64,000 nucleotides of DNA from Deltaproteobacteria bacterium. GTDB taxonomy: Bacteria > Myxococcota_A > Polyangia > JAAYKL01. Location: assembly GCA_016936575.1 (NCBI GenBank), contig JAFGXQ010000176.1, positions 1 through 64,000 of the forward strand, read 5' to 3'. Shown here piece after piece: positions 16,619 to 25,863 of this stretch. Position 1 is the first letter of the stretch, and each line of letters opens with the position of its first letter. Made by a program: the position numbers and the translations under genes. The notes beneath the pieces are model-generated. The model made no database searches, had not been told where the DNA came from, and saw nothing but the letters and a program-made list of their open reading frames with translations.

Positions 16619-17275
16619 ATGGAACGAAATCAGGAACAACGTCTCGAGCATATTGCTGTAACGTATAATACGCTGGCCGGAGAGTGGGCCCGGAAATTCG
16701 CGAATGAGCACGACCGAAAACCGCGAGATCGGGAAATGCTGCAGCTGTTTGCGTCTGAGATCGGCAAGCGCGGCCCCGTGTGGGATCTCGGATGCGGGCC
16801 CGGCTGCACCAGTGCATACCTGAATCAACTCGGTGTTTCCGCAAGCGGATTGGACATTTCTTCTCAACTGATTGAAGAAGCGACGCGCGCTTACCCCCAT
16901 ATTCCTTTTGTGTTGGGAAATATGCTCGAATTACCGTTTGCGGAAGACGAAGTCGCCGGTCTGGTATCGTTTTACGGCATCGTTCATTTTACCCCTGAAG
17001 AAGTGCAGCAAACGTTTGACGAGGTGTTTCGAGTGTTGCAGGAAAACGGCTTGTTCCTGTGCACCTACCATGTGGGTGATGAATCTCTTCACATAGAGGA
17101 ATTTCTGGGGCACCCGGTAGATATTGATTTTCATCATTTCACCACCATTTTCATAACGGACTGCTTGAAAAAAAGCGGGTTCGACCAGATTGCGGTGGTG
17201 GAACGGGAGCCGTACCCCGAGTTGGAGCACCCCTCCCGGCGGGCATATGCGTTTGCCCGAAAAATGGGCGGATGA
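16619..17275 (+). CDS. Class I SAM-dependent methyltransferase
   Basis: 218 aa with a Methyltransf_11/25-type Rossmann fold: motif I VWDLGCGPG (about 54-62), the acidic end of strand 2 SGLDIS, motif II LGNMLELPF and the post-II segment GIVHFTPEEV. The substrate cannot be told from sequence; small-molecule methyltransferases of this class act on quinones, lipids or metabolites. It is convergent with the TPR gene that ends 1 nt away. Confidence 0.88.
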   Translation: MERNQEQRLEHIAVTYNTLAGEWARKFANEHDRKPRDREMLQLFASEIGKRGPVWDLGCGPGCTSAYLNQLGVSASGLDISSQLIEEATRAYPHIPFVLGNMLELPFAEDEVAGLVSFYGIVHFTPEEVQQTFDEVFRVLQENGLFLCTYHVGDESLHIEEFLGHPVDIDFHHFTTIFITDCLKKSGFDQIAVVEREPYPELEHPSRRAYAFARKMGG

Positions 17276-17276
17276 T

Positions 17277-18200
17277 TCACGGTTTCTGAGTACTGAGTCG
17301 AAAAAGCATTTCTTTGAATTTTCCCTGGGGATACAATCGTGCATACGTGGATACCGCGGCGCCGTACTTGGGATTGCGAGCCCTGTGATACGCCTCAGCG
17401 GTTTTGGCAAACGCGGCTTCTCGCAGGGGTTCCGCCAGGCCCAGCGCAACGGCTTTTTCAAAGTACTCGGCGGCGCGGGTGGGAATGAACAGTGCATCCA
17501 GGTACAGTTTGGCAATGGTGAACGCCGCAGCCGGCGCTTTGGCGTGATTCGGATACTGTGTCAGCAACGTGTTCAGCGGTACAATTGCTCCTTGCGGATT
17601 TCCATCCACGCGTGCGGCATCGGCCAGCGCAAACAGATCTTCGGGTGAGAATTTGGTCAGTGTTTTTTTGATAGGTGTGTTTTCATTCAGCTCCATCAGG
17701 CCGCACTTACAGAACCAGCCGCCCCGTCGGGTCTCCAGTGCGAACGTGGTGTAGTCCGGGATGGATTGAACCCGCGAGGGAATTTTGTTCTCCTTCTCAG
17801 ACGGAATTTTGTTCGATTCGTCGGTTGTTGTGGGCGAGGGGGCGGGTTTTATGCCTTGGGTCTGATTTTGACAGAACTGAATCATCTCCGATATCTGAAT
17901 GGCAACGGTGCGTTGTTTGTCGGGCGTATCCGCGTCAAACAGAATGGGTGCATTCAGGGCGCACTGCTGCGGTCCGCTTCCGGTGGTTACGCTGACCTGT
18001 ATTCGGGTGTCGGCACACTGCGCCAGCGCTACATGGACCGGAGTGCCGGTGGCCGGAGGGCGTTCACTCAATTCCACCGCCAACATTTCCCTCAGCTGAG
18101 GGGGCGAGAGCCAATTTGTTTTACATTGCTTGTGTGAAAAATGAAGCTGTTGCGGCAAGGTTGCGAGCACCGCAAAAGTAATGAGGAATGCATTCATCAT
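17277..18200 (-). CDS. Secreted TPR-like protein of ECF/FecR operon
   Basis: 307 aa with an N-terminal signal segment (MMNAFLITFAVLATLP). Residues about 30-120 form an uncharacterised domain with several Cys. A Pro/Thr/Lys-rich linker follows, then a C-terminal helical repeat region (DLFALADAARVDGNPQGA...AAEYFEKAVALGL). That last part is clearly homologous to the C-terminus of the FecR-like protein encoded directly upstream (shared blocks PTRAAEYFE and LGL.EPLRE). It starts 1 nt after the upstream stop, so the two are co-translated. Likely periplasmic partner of the signalling operon; exact role unknown. Confidence 0.75.
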   Translation of the reverse strand: MMNAFLITFAVLATLPQQLHFSHKQCKTNWLSPPQLREMLAVELSERPPATGTPVHVALAQCADTRIQVSVTTGSGPQQCALNAPILFDADTPDKQRTVAIQISEMIQFCQNQTQGIKPAPSPTTTDESNKIPSEKENKIPSRVQSIPDYTTFALETRRGGWFCKCGLMELNENTPIKKTLTKFSPEDLFALADAARVDGNPQGAIVPLNTLLTQYPNHAKAPAAAFTIAKLYLDALFIPTRAAEYFEKAVALGLAEPLREAAFAKTAEAYHRARNPKYGAAVSTYARLYPQGKFKEMLFRLSTQKP

Positions 18201-18201
18201 G

Positions 18202-19362
18202 CTACCGCCTTTCTTTCAAAATCGCTTCTGTCTGAATCCGGTATTGACCGGTGGGGTATAACCTCAGATACCGTTCCGCCGCCAACCTGTACCGGGGGTT
18301 ATTGGCGGCCAGATACGCTTCGGCAATTTTTGCAGTAGCGGTCTCCCGCAGTGGTTCGTGCAATCCGAGGGACAGCGACCTTTCGAAATACTCTGCCGCG
18401 CGGGTAGGGGTGGAAAACGCATCCTGGTAAAGTCGCGCAATCGAAAATGCCGCGGTGGCCGCGCGTGGATGTTGAGGATAACAGCTCAGAATCTGGTGGA
18501 GGTAGTTCAGTCCGGTTTGAGAATCGCCGGCCAGTCGCGCGTTGTCTGCCAGAACGAACAGTTCGTCTATTGTCGGGATTATCGCCGCTGTCATGTCGGA
18601 ATCCACGGTGTTCAAGATGGGGGTCCCGGTGTCGATTTCATCGCCAGGTTCGCGAACCGGAATCGAAACGGCGTCTGACGTGGCCGGCACATCGTCGAGC
18701 GATGTGGACTGGGCGCTCGCCGAGTGCTTTGGATGAATCAATGCCTGGTGCCCCGCCGATAGTCGCTGCACACCACCGCTGACATTGTCTCCTCGAATCA
18801 GCACCACGCCCCGCTGTACCGAAACTCTCACGGCGCCGGCACTTTTTTCAATATCGAAAACCGTTCCAACCACTTCGACCATTGCGAATTCGCAATTGAT
18901 TTTCCAGCCGCGTTTTTTTCCGGAAGGAATATCGAAATGAGCCGTTCCGTTCCGGACCGCGATTTCCACGTCTGCGTGGGTATTTTTTACAAACTCAATG
19001 GCAGTATCCCGCTGAAGCTGAATCTGAGTGCCGTCAGAGAGTTGAATCGATTGCGGCTGCGCGGCGATAATACTCCCAGGCAGAACGCTGCTGTTTTGGA
19101 ATGTTAGGGGGGCCTCTTCCTGAGCATTCCGAATATGAATACCCCACCACAGTGCGACCGGTACGAGAAGTACGAGCGCGGTGATGAAAGCGAATCGTTG
19201 TGCTGCGGCCCATTTGTCGACACTGCCGACTTTTTCACGGCGTCGGTTGTGATGCGCAGCGGCGTGGTCTTCCGCAAGAAGAATCTGTGTCCACATTTTA
19301 TCTACCACCGTCTGAGCAGGTGAGCTGTCCAGCGTGGAACGAAGGTGTTTATCGTTCGTCAT
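18202..19362 (-). CDS. FecR-domain anti-sigma-like membrane protein with C-terminal TPR
   Basis: 386 aa from the ATG at 19362. A cytoplasmic N-terminus is followed by a membrane helix (FAFITALVLLVPVALWWGI, about 55-75). A FecR-type domain follows (QSIQLSDGTQIQLQRDTAIEF, HFDIPSGKKRGW, VEVVGTVFDIEKSAGAVRVSVQRG), then a linker and a TPR-like C-terminus. FecR proteins carry envelope signals to a cognate ECF sigma factor. The start lies inside the end of the sigma gene (14-bp overlap), as is usual for sigma/anti-sigma pairs. No TonB receptor is nearby, so this is probably not an iron-uptake system. Confidence 0.85.
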   Translation of the reverse strand: MTNDKHLRSTLDSSPAQTVVDKMWTQILLAEDHAAAHHNRRREKVGSVDKWAAAQRFAFITALVLLVPVALWWGIHIRNAQEEAPLTFQNSSVLPGSIIAAQPQSIQLSDGTQIQLQRDTAIEFVKNTHADVEIAVRNGTAHFDIPSGKKRGWKINCEFAMVEVVGTVFDIEKSAGAVRVSVQRGVVLIRGDNVSGGVQRLSAGHQALIHPKHSASAQSTSLDDVPATSDAVSIPVREPGDEIDTGTPILNTVDSDMTAAIIPTIDELFVLADNARLAGDSQTGLNYLHQILSCYPQHPRAATAAFSIARLYQDAFSTPTRAAEYFERSLSLGLHEPLRETATAKIAEAYLAANNPRYRLAAERYLRLYPTGQYRIQTEAILKERR

Positions 19363-19984
19363 TGCGACCCCCGGAATCGATTCCGATTTGCAAGGAAAGC
19401 CTTTCGTCGGCAAGCTTGAGTTTGCGTTTCACCGTCGCTGGAGAGATACCGGCGGCGGTAGCTATTTCGCTGATGGAGAACTGTTCAATGTGTCGCAGCA
19501 TCCAGCACATGCGAACGGTATCGTCAAGGGTGTTCAATTGCTGCTCCAACAGAGCGATTTCAGCGCGCGTTTCACCCGATGCATGCGAAACAAGTTGTGC
19601 GCACAGCGGAGCGTCCATCGGCGCGGAACTACCGAACAGACGAATTCGCATGCGACGTTTGCGAAACATGCGATGTACTTTGTGAACCGCAATCTGAGTG
19701 AGCCATGCGCGGAAGCGTTCGGGATCACGAAGTCGATGCAGCTCTGCGAATGCCTGGATAAAGGTTTCCTGTACAACATCTTCTGTGTCAGATTGATTGC
19801 GCAATAATCGCAGCGCCACGGCGTATACATAGCGTACATGGTTGCGATAGATCTGTTCCTTCGCGGCCACATCTCCACGCAGCGCGGCTTGAATCGGTTC
19901 ATGCGCTGGGATGGCATCCGGAGCAGCAGCCTGAGCAATCGCCGCCTTGGGAGACAGCGGAATTATGTTGTTTGCAGAACTCAT
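19349..19984 (-). CDS. ECF-family RNA polymerase sigma factor
   Basis: About 211 aa from ATG 19984. Sigma region 2 (IYRNHVRYVYAVALRLLRN, DTEDVVQETFIQAFAEL, FRAWLTQIAVHKV) and region 4 (LNTLDDTVRMCWMLRH, SISEIATAAGISPATVKRKL) are intact. The frame is open to an ATG at 20098, but that would add 38 basic, unrelated residues. First gene of a three-gene operon with a FecR-like and a TPR protein. It is divergent from an Asp-rich lipoprotein gene across 134 bp that carries a possible ECF-type promoter. Confidence 0.92.
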   Translation of the reverse strand: MSSANNIIPLSPKAAIAQAAAPDAIPAHEPIQAALRGDVAAKEQIYRNHVRYVYAVALRLLRNQSDTEDVVQETFIQAFAELHRLRDPERFRAWLTQIAVHKVHRMFRKRRMRIRLFGSSAPMDAPLCAQLVSHASGETRAEIALLEQQLNTLDDTVRMCWMLRHIEQFSISEIATAAGISPATVKRKLKLADERLSLQIGIDSGGRNDER

Positions 19985-20032
19985 TTGTGTATTGGGGCCA
20001 TCATGGCGGAAAAACGGCTCAAAGAAAATTGT

Positions 20033-20058
20033 GAACGAAAAAAAAGTTCTCGGTCGTC
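20033..20058 (+). promoter_or_regulatory. Possible ECF-type promoter (GAAC...CGTC)
   Basis: GAAC (20033-20036) and CGTC (20055-20058) are 18 bp apart in the divergent region, pointing to the lipoprotein gene. Typical ECF promoters have GGAAC and CGTC at 16-17 bp, so spacing is slightly long. GAAC is also mirrored by GTTC across a run of A. Motif match only. Confidence 0.35.
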
Positions 20059-20118
20059 GAGGTTGCCGCCATCTCCGCCCTGCGATAAAATGAAGCATAA
20101 CCCCAAAGGAGGTACGTA

Positions 20119-21189
20119 ATGAAGAAACGATTTTTCCTGGTGTGGTTGTGTGCTTTTGCGGTTGTTTTGGTGGGGGCGGCGGTCATCGGATGCGGCGATG
20201 ATGCACCCGGGGATTCCAGCGGTGCGGACGGCGATACAGACAGTGACGGGGACGCCGACGGTGACAGCGACGGTGACAGCGATGGTGATAGCGACAGCGA
20301 TGCAGATACAGGCAATGTGGATCAGACATTCGGTTGCGCGGTTTTTCCGTCCGATAATCCGTGGAATACAGATGTTTCGGCGTATCCGGTGCACGAGAAC
20401 TCCGATGCGTTCATCGCATCAATCGGCGCCAACACCGGGCTTCACATGGATTTCGGCACCGTATGGGATGGGGCGCCGAACGGTATTCCATATGTGGTGG
20501 TGGATTCCAGCACACCGCGCGTAGACGTGACATTCGGTTATGCCGATGAAAGTGATGTCGGTCCGTATCCCATTCCCGAAGGCGCGCCCGTTGAGGGTGG
20601 ACCGGATGGATCAGGCGACAGGCATATTCTGATGGTCGATAGGGATGACTGTATGTTGTACGAGCTGTATGCCGCATGGCCGCCGGGTGAGGGCGATAAT
20701 CCCAGCAGCACAGAGTGGTATGCGGGCAGCGGTGCCATTTTTGATTTGAACAGCAATGCGCTTCGTCCGGACTACTGGACCAGTGCCGATGCGGCGGGAC
20801 TACCCATTTTCCCAGGGTTGGTCCGATATGAAGAGGCGGTGGAGGAAGGGGTTATCGATCACGCGTTGCGGTTTACGGTGAGTACGTCGCAGGCAGCGTT
20901 TATTCATCCGGCCACCCATTACGCCAGTAGCAATACGAGTCCGGACGTGCCGCCCATGGGGTTGCGCCTCCGCTTGAAATCTGACTATGACATCAGTTCG
21001 TTCTCCCCGGAAATTCAGGTAATTGCCCAGGCAATGAAAACGTATGGTATCATTGTTGCCGATAACGGCAGCGATTGGTATATCTCGGGCGCACCCAATG
21101 ACAATTGGAGCGATGATCATCTGCATGAACTCGATGTAATTCAGGGGAGTGATTTCGAAGTAGTATATACAGGCGACCCGATATACTAA
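20119..21189 (+). CDS. Asp-rich-linker lipoprotein, uncharacterised family
   Basis: 356 aa. Lipoprotein signal ending in VIGCGDD (Cys about residue 25), then an acidic GD/SD linker (about 35-65), then a globular domain starting near CAVFPSDNPWNTDVS. Blocks such as FIASIGANTGLHMDFG, HILMVDRDDCMLYELY and DHALRFTVSTSQ recur in an uncharacterised family seen in soil and myxobacterial genomes (from memory). No catalytic motif is obvious. A near-perfect AAAGGAGG lies 6-7 nt before the ATG, so translation should be strong. Divergent from the ECF sigma operon, which may control it. Confidence 0.82.
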   Translation: MKKRFFLVWLCAFAVVLVGAAVIGCGDDAPGDSSGADGDTDSDGDADGDSDGDSDGDSDSDADTGNVDQTFGCAVFPSDNPWNTDVSAYPVHENSDAFIASIGANTGLHMDFGTVWDGAPNGIPYVVVDSSTPRVDVTFGYADESDVGPYPIPEGAPVEGGPDGSGDRHILMVDRDDCMLYELYAAWPPGEGDNPSSTEWYAGSGAIFDLNSNALRPDYWTSADAAGLPIFPGLVRYEEAVEEGVIDHALRFTVSTSQAAFIHPATHYASSNTSPDVPPMGLRLRLKSDYDISSFSPEIQVIAQAMKTYGIIVADNGSDWYISGAPNDNWSDDHLHELDVIQGSDFEVVYTGDPIY

Positions 21190-21449
21190 AATGAAATGTT
21201 ATATTTTCGGAATATTTCCATGGCTCGCGCTTCAAATTCGGCGTCTTCGCTGAAGAGTTCAATTTCAATTCCGCGTAGTTTGCTGATGAACTGAACTGCT
21301 GAACGAATCACCTGTTGCGCTGCGTTGTTTGCCTTTCCAAGGTGAATAATGAGCTCCTGCTGTTTGGTTTCAACGGTTCGCGTGAGTTGCTGTAGAATCT
21401 TCCGCGCCTCGGCATCGTAGTCTCCTAGACCGCTCCACTCGTGGTGTGC
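21186..21449 (-). pseudogene. Start-less ORF remnant, helical protein fragment
   Basis: An 87-codon open frame runs from a TAA at 21450-21452 to TAG at 21186-21188. It reads as plausible helical protein (blocks EARKILQQLTRTVE, NNAAQQVIRSAVQFI and EARAMEIFRKYNISF) with codon use like real genes, but contains no ATG, GTG or TTG near its 5' end. The first usable start (GTG) would leave about 41 residues. I read it as a truncated gene remnant, or a gene with a non-standard start. Its end overlaps the lipoprotein stop by 3 bp on the other strand. It fills the otherwise empty 21190-21508 gap. Confidence 0.45.
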
Positions 21450-21508
21450 TTAAATAATTGTTCAATTCGATATGTAATTCTTCTGTTTTAAAACAATAAG
21501 GAAGAACG

Positions 21509-22312
21509 ATGGGATATTACATGAAACCGTATTTTTTGATGTTTGTTCTCTTATGTGCGCTGATTGTTCCGATGCCAAGTCACGCCGATTCTTTTCGTGA
21601 CGTGTATGATGTTGTGAAAAAGGCACTTGATGCGGGAGAAGATGCGGTTGATACCGCAAATCGCGCGCTGGATACAATCGATGAACTTCAGGATATAGCC
21701 GAAGACATCAGACAACTGCTCGATACTGAAATCAAGGAACACACGCCCCTTCGAAAGGAGGATGTCATGAAGCTGTGGCTTTCGGATGTTCCGAAGTCAA
21801 CAATCATTGAACTGATAAAGCGTCGCAAATGCGGGTTTGAAATCACTCCGGATGAAATCATCTATCTGAAATCAAAAAAAATGAGTAACAAAATTATTCA
21901 GGCCATGGTGAAGTATTCGATTTACCAATCTGCGTGCCAGCGGATTCAGCTGAGTAGCCAGTCCAAACAACGCGTTGAGATGCAGCGGGCCACGGGCATT
22001 GATTTCAGCGCATTATTTGCCAGCTACCTGTCACAGCATAATTACACTGAAATTTCATTTGCAGACTACACCTATGGAAAGAAAATCACAGAAACCAATG
22101 TGGGAATGGGACTGGCTATTGCCGGGGGAATTTTAAATCTTATCGGCGGCGTCTTGGGGCCTTTTCTCATTTCGAAAGACAGGCACGGCGCGGCGGCAGC
22201 AGTGATGATTCCGACATTGACCGTCGGTACCTCCCTTATGACACCGGGAATCGTGCTATGGATTCGAGGCAATCGTCAATCCAACCGGATTTATGATTGG
22301 ATGGTTCGATAA
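21509..22312 (+). CDS. Secreted/membrane hypothetical protein with DUF-type repeat helix and C-terminal membrane pair
   Basis: 267 aa. Signal peptide ending near PSHADSF, a helical acidic segment (about 35-75), then a module DVMKLWLSDVPKSTIIELI... TPDEIIYLKSKKMSNKIIQAM. The latter has the pattern of a widespread short motif in which 'VxxLxKAGxSDxVIxxxI' is followed by 'xLxxLKxAGVSxxVIxAM'. Two hydrophobic segments near the C-terminus (MGLAIAGGILNLIGGVLG and VGTSLMTPGIVLW) probably insert in the membrane. AAGGAAG precedes the start. Function unknown; it stands alone. Confidence 0.75.
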   Translation: MGYYMKPYFLMFVLLCALIVPMPSHADSFRDVYDVVKKALDAGEDAVDTANRALDTIDELQDIAEDIRQLLDTEIKEHTPLRKEDVMKLWLSDVPKSTIIELIKRRKCGFEITPDEIIYLKSKKMSNKIIQAMVKYSIYQSACQRIQLSSQSKQRVEMQRATGIDFSALFASYLSQHNYTEISFADYTYGKKITETNVGMGLAIAGGILNLIGGVLGPFLISKDRHGAAAAVMIPTLTVGTSLMTPGIVLWIRGNRQSNRIYDWMVR

Positions 22313-22332
22313 TTTTCATACTTGTCCATCGT

Positions 22333-22405
22333 TCGTCCTTGGGAACTTGGGATGGATGGCCCGCTCTTCGCTCCTGCGAGCTACGGCGGATGGACGACTT
22401 TTTTT
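22333..22405 (+). terminator. Possible terminator between convergent genes
   Basis: TCGTCC (22333-22338) can pair with GGACGA (22392-22397), with further pairing of CCGC/GCGG inside, and seven T follow at 22399-22405. It lies after the plus-strand gene and before the hppA 3' end. The long loop makes it less certain than a classic hairpin. Confidence 0.4.
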
Positions 22406-22417
22406 ATGTGGAGAAAA

Positions 22418-24550
22418 TCAGGGAAAGAGCAGGTTGCCCCATTTTGCAAAAACAGGAGCGAGTACCAGTGATACAACGCTCATCAATTTGACGAGGATGT
22501 TGAGTGCGGGACCGGCGGTATCTTTGAAGGGGTCACCTACGGTGTCGCCGGTTACGGCTGCCGCGTGCGCTTCAGAACCTTTGCCGCCGTTGGCGCCGCC
22601 TTCGATGTGTTTTTTGGCGTTGTCCCATGCGCCACCGGCATTGGACTGGAAGAGCGCCATCAATACACCCGAAACGGTTACACCGGCGAGTACGCCGCCC
22701 AGACCGCGGATGCTGATGAACCCAACAGCTACGGGAACGAGTACGGCGATGAGACCGGGAACAATCATTTCCTTAATTGCCGCCGCTGTCGAAATATCAA
22801 CGCATTTGGCGTATTCGGCTTTGGCTTTGCCTTCCATCAGCCCGGGAATCTCTTTGAACTGACGACGTACTTCGGCAATCATCGCCTGGGCCGCACGTCC
22901 AACAGCGTCCATTGCGAATGAGCTGAAAAGGAAGGGCAGCATGCCGCCGATGAACAGACCGGCCATCACGATGGGGTCGGAAATGTCGAGGGTGGCGTTA
23001 ATGTTGAGATTGTTTACTTTGGAAATGTGATCTACCTGGGTTCTAAATGCGGCGAAAAGCGCCAGGGCGGTGAGGGCCGCCGAACCGATGGCGAAGCCTT
23101 TTCCGATGGCCGCAGTGGTGTTGCCCACTGCGTCGAGTTTGTCCGTACGACCGCGTACTTCTTTGGGCAGTTCGCTCATTTCGGCGATACCGCCGGCGTT
23201 GTCGGCGATGGGGCCGTAAGCGTCAACCGCCAGCTGAATACCGGTGGTGGAGAGCATGCCGAGGGCGGCGATGGCGATGCCGTAAAGACCAGCCAATGAG
23301 AAGGCGGCTACGATGGCGATGGCGATGACGATGAGCGGCCAGGTGGTGGAGGCCATACCCACGGCCAGACCTTTGATAATGTTGGTTGCGGCGCCGGTCA
23401 TGGAGGCATCGGCGATTTGGTTGGTGGGGCCTTTGTCTTCACCGGTGTAGTACTCGGTGATGAGTCCGATGGCGGTACCGCCGGCCAAACCGATAACCGC
23501 GGCGGCGGCTACTCCCCACCAGGTAAAGGTAACGCCTTCATACGTCCAGCTTGCGGGCAGCATTTGTTGCGCCACAACAAAGGTGGCGATGGCGGTTAGA
23601 ATAGCGGTGCCGAATGTGCCGAAGTTCAATGCGGCTTGAGGGTTTCCGCCTTCTTTGGTTTTAACGAAAAAGGTGCCGATGATAGAAAGTACGATGCCGA
23701 TAGCCGCGATGATGAGCGGGAACATAATTGCGTTGTATTGGGAGCCGTCCTGGGGGAACGCCGTAATCCACGCGGCGCCCAGTACCATGGCGCCGATGAT
23801 GGAACCGACATAAGATTCGAAAAGGTCAGCACCCATACCGGCCACGTCACCCACGTTGTCGCCCACGTTATCGGCGATGGTGGCGGGGTTGCGGGGGTCG
23901 TCTTCGGGAATACCGGCTTCCACTTTACCCACGAGGTCAGCGCCCACGTCGGCTGCTTTAGTGTAGATTCCGCCGCCCACACGGGCGAACAGCGCGATGG
24001 AGCTGGCGCCCAAGGAGAAACCGGTGACCGTGTTGAGTACGAGCATTGTTTCATCGATGGTGCCGGTGAAGTTCCACATATTGGCGAAGATAAGCAGCAA
24101 GAGTCCGAGACCCAGCGTGGCCAAACCAACTACGCTCATGCCCATTACCGCACCGCCGCCGAAGGCGATGGCCAGGGCTTTGTTGAGTCCTTCACGGGCT
24201 GCCGCGGTGGTGCGAATGTTGGCCGCAGTGGCAACGCGCATGCCGAAGAATCCGGCCAGACCAGAGCAAATGGCGCCGACAACAAAAGAGAGGCCGACCA
24301 GCGCGCTGGAGTCTTCCATGCTTCCGTTAGCGACGGCGAGCAGCGCGGCAACGATCACGACAAAGATAGCAAGCACTTTGTACTCACGACCCAAAAAGGC
24401 CATGGCGCCGTCGCGGATGTGACCGCCGATTTCTTTCATTTTGTCCGTTCCGGCATCAGCCTTGTTAATCATACCCGTTTTGACGAACGCGTATGCCAAC
24501 GCTAATGCCCCTGCAATTGGTGCTACGAGTAGCATTGTGTTGAGGTTCAT
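22418..24550 (-). CDS. hppA: Membrane-bound, K+-dependent-type ion-translocating pyrophosphatase
   Basis: 710 aa with about 15-16 membrane segments, full length. The PPi-binding block [19 protein letters not shown] and the [20 protein letters not shown] motif are intact. The sequence [16 protein letters not shown] has Ala where K+-independent enzymes have Lys, so it belongs to the K+-dependent class. Whether it pumps H+ or Na+ cannot be settled by eye. The enzyme uses PPi from biosynthesis to energise the membrane. It overlaps pth by 4 bp and has AAGGAG upstream. Confidence 0.95.
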   Translation of the reverse strand: MNLNTMLLVAPIAGALALAYAFVKTGMINKADAGTDKMKEIGGHIRDGAMAFLGREYKVLAIFVVIVAALLAVANGSMEDSSALVGLSFVVGAICSGLAGFFGMRVATAANIRTTAAAREGLNKALAIAFGGGAVMGMSVVGLATLGLGLLLLIFANMWNFTGTIDETMLVLNTVTGFSLGASSIALFARVGGGIYTKAADVGADLVGKVEAGIPEDDPRNPATIADNVGDNVGDVAGMGADLFESYVGSIIGAMVLGAAWITAFPQDGSQYNAIMFPLIIAAIGIVLSIIGTFFVKTKEGGNPQAALNFGTFGTAILTAIATFVVAQQMLPASWTYEGVTFTWWGVAAAAVIGLAGGTAIGLITEYYTGEDKGPTNQIADASMTGAATNIIKGLAVGMASTTWPLIVIAIAIVAAFSLAGLYGIAIAALGMLSTTGIQLAVDAYGPIADNAGGIAEMSELPKEVRGRTDKLDAVGNTTAAIGKGFAIGSAALTALALFAAFRTQVDHISKVNNLNINATLDISDPIVMAGLFIGGMLPFLFSSFAMDAVGRAAQAMIAEVRRQFKEIPGLMEGKAKAEYAKCVDISTAAAIKEMIVPGLIAVLVPVAVGFISIRGLGGVLAGVTVSGVLMALFQSNAGGAWDNAKKHIEGGANGGKGSEAHAAAVTGDTVGDPFKDTAGPALNILVKLMSVVSLVLAPVFAKWGNLLFP

Positions 24551-25137
24551 TGGTTATCTCCTTGACGTTGATTAAACTGGTTCATTGCTTTTACAATTCC
24601 AAAATCAGCTATGCACTCAACGGCCTTGCAGGTTCGGTCGATAATTGAGTTCAAGTCAATCTGCTCGTCCGAGGTAAAACTTTTGAGCACAAAATCTGAA
24701 ACATCTCCGTGTGTTGGGCGACCTACGCCAATCCTGATTCTGTGGAAGCCGGCATCACCCAGTTCCTGTTTACAAGAGGTGATTCCCTTGTGGCCGCCGG
24801 TACCACCGCCGGATTTCAAGCGGACCATACCATAATCCAAATCAATGTCATCATGAATAATAATTAAGTCATTGATAGATAATTTGAAGAATGTCATCGC
24901 CGGTTGCACACTGCGCCCACTCAGGTTCATATACGTTTGCGGCTTGAGCAGAATGATCTGCTTTCCCGCGATGCTCAGCTTCGCAAACTCGCCTCTGAAT
25001 TTTTCCTGCCAGCGGGTTCCGAACGTGCCGAAGCGGGTTACCAGTTCATCGAGCACCATGAAGCCGACATTGTGTCTGGTGTTGTCGTACTTGGGGCCGG
25101 GGTTTCCGAGTCCAACGATAAGAATGGGACTTTCCAT
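24547..25137 (-). CDS. pth: Peptidyl-tRNA hydrolase
   Basis: 196 aa, usual length. N-terminal [19 protein letters not shown] contains the catalytic His and its Asn partner, and [12 protein letters not shown] and [11 protein letters not shown] complete the active site. The enzyme rescues tRNAs from peptidyl-tRNA that drops off ribosomes. It follows rplY as in many bacteria and overlaps hppA by ATGA. Confidence 0.97.
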   Translation of the reverse strand: MESPILIVGLGNPGPKYDNTRHNVGFMVLDELVTRFGTFGTRWQEKFRGEFAKLSIAGKQIILLKPQTYMNLSGRSVQPAMTFFKLSINDLIIIHDDIDLDYGMVRLKSGGGTGGHKGITSCKQELGDAGFHRIRIGVGRPTHGDVSDFVLKSFTSDEQIDLNSIIDRTCKAVECIADFGIVKAMNQFNQRQGDNQ

Positions 25138-25205
25138 AGTGGTACCTTACTTCTGTTGGGTTGAGATTGAGAATTGGAGACGGAACTTATATATGTTCGC
25201 GATGA

Positions 25206-25826
25206 CTATTTTTTAGAGGCTTTCTTGTCTTCTTCGCCTTCTTTTGTTTCTTCTGCTGCAACCGCAGAAATCGTGATGATTGCTTCCTGGGGCGGCAGAT
25301 CGATAGACAAGCCCTCGGAGAGTGTCATCTCATGTACGTGGAATGTGATACCCGCCTGCAGCGCAGATACGTCGATTGCAATTTTCGCGGGAATGTCTTT
25401 GGGAAGACAGAGAACCGGAACCGTACGATGAACCATACGCAATATTCCACCCATCTGCTCACCAACAGAACGCCCCGATTTTTCGACCGGCACGTCCACG
25501 CGAATCTGTTTATCTTCTGTAATCGCCAGAAAATCCACATGAAGCAATTCACGGGTGACCGGATCGTACTGATGGTCTTTCACGATTGCCAGGGAGTCGG
25601 CGGCTTTTTTCCCGTCTACTTCCGTAATAGAGAGATTGAGCGGTGTATTCACGCGCAATGGCCCGGCAAGGGCTTTTACCAGCGCTTCGGGATTGACAGA
25701 AATGGGCGTGTTGTTCGTGCTTTTTCCATATATTACCGCCGGTACAAAACCTGCGGTACGCATGCGACGAGCAGCGCCCTTTCCTTTGGTTGCTCTGACT
25801 GTGGCATCGAGTTTAATAAAATCCAT
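25206..25826 (-). CDS. rplY: Ribosomal protein L25/general stress protein Ctc (TL5 type)
   Basis: 206 aa with the N-terminal 5S rRNA-binding L25 domain (RMRTAGFVPAVIYGK) and the C-terminal beta domain found in the longer TL5/Ctc form (DVSALQAGITFHVHEMTLSEG). The tail is Glu/Lys-rich. Start 25826 is supported by AGGTGA 6 nt upstream; a longer open frame to 25949 adds 41 unrelated residues. Part of the prs-rplY-pth-hppA run. Confidence 0.95.
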   Translation of the reverse strand: MDFIKLDATVRATKGKGAARRMRTAGFVPAVIYGKSTNNTPISVNPEALVKALAGPLRVNTPLNLSITEVDGKKAADSLAIVKDHQYDPVTRELLHVDFLAITEDKQIRVDVPVEKSGRSVGEQMGGILRMVHRTVPVLCLPKDIPAKIAIDVSALQAGITFHVHEMTLSEGLSIDLPPQEAIITISAVAAEETKEGEEDKKASKK

Positions 25827-25863
25827 TGTTTCACCTGTGTCCTTATATTTTTTGAAATTTGTT

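Noticed and set aside
23636-24505. 289-codon frame antisense to hppA
   Set aside because: hppA is certain in the opposite strand; the antisense frame has no start signal and no recognisable motif.
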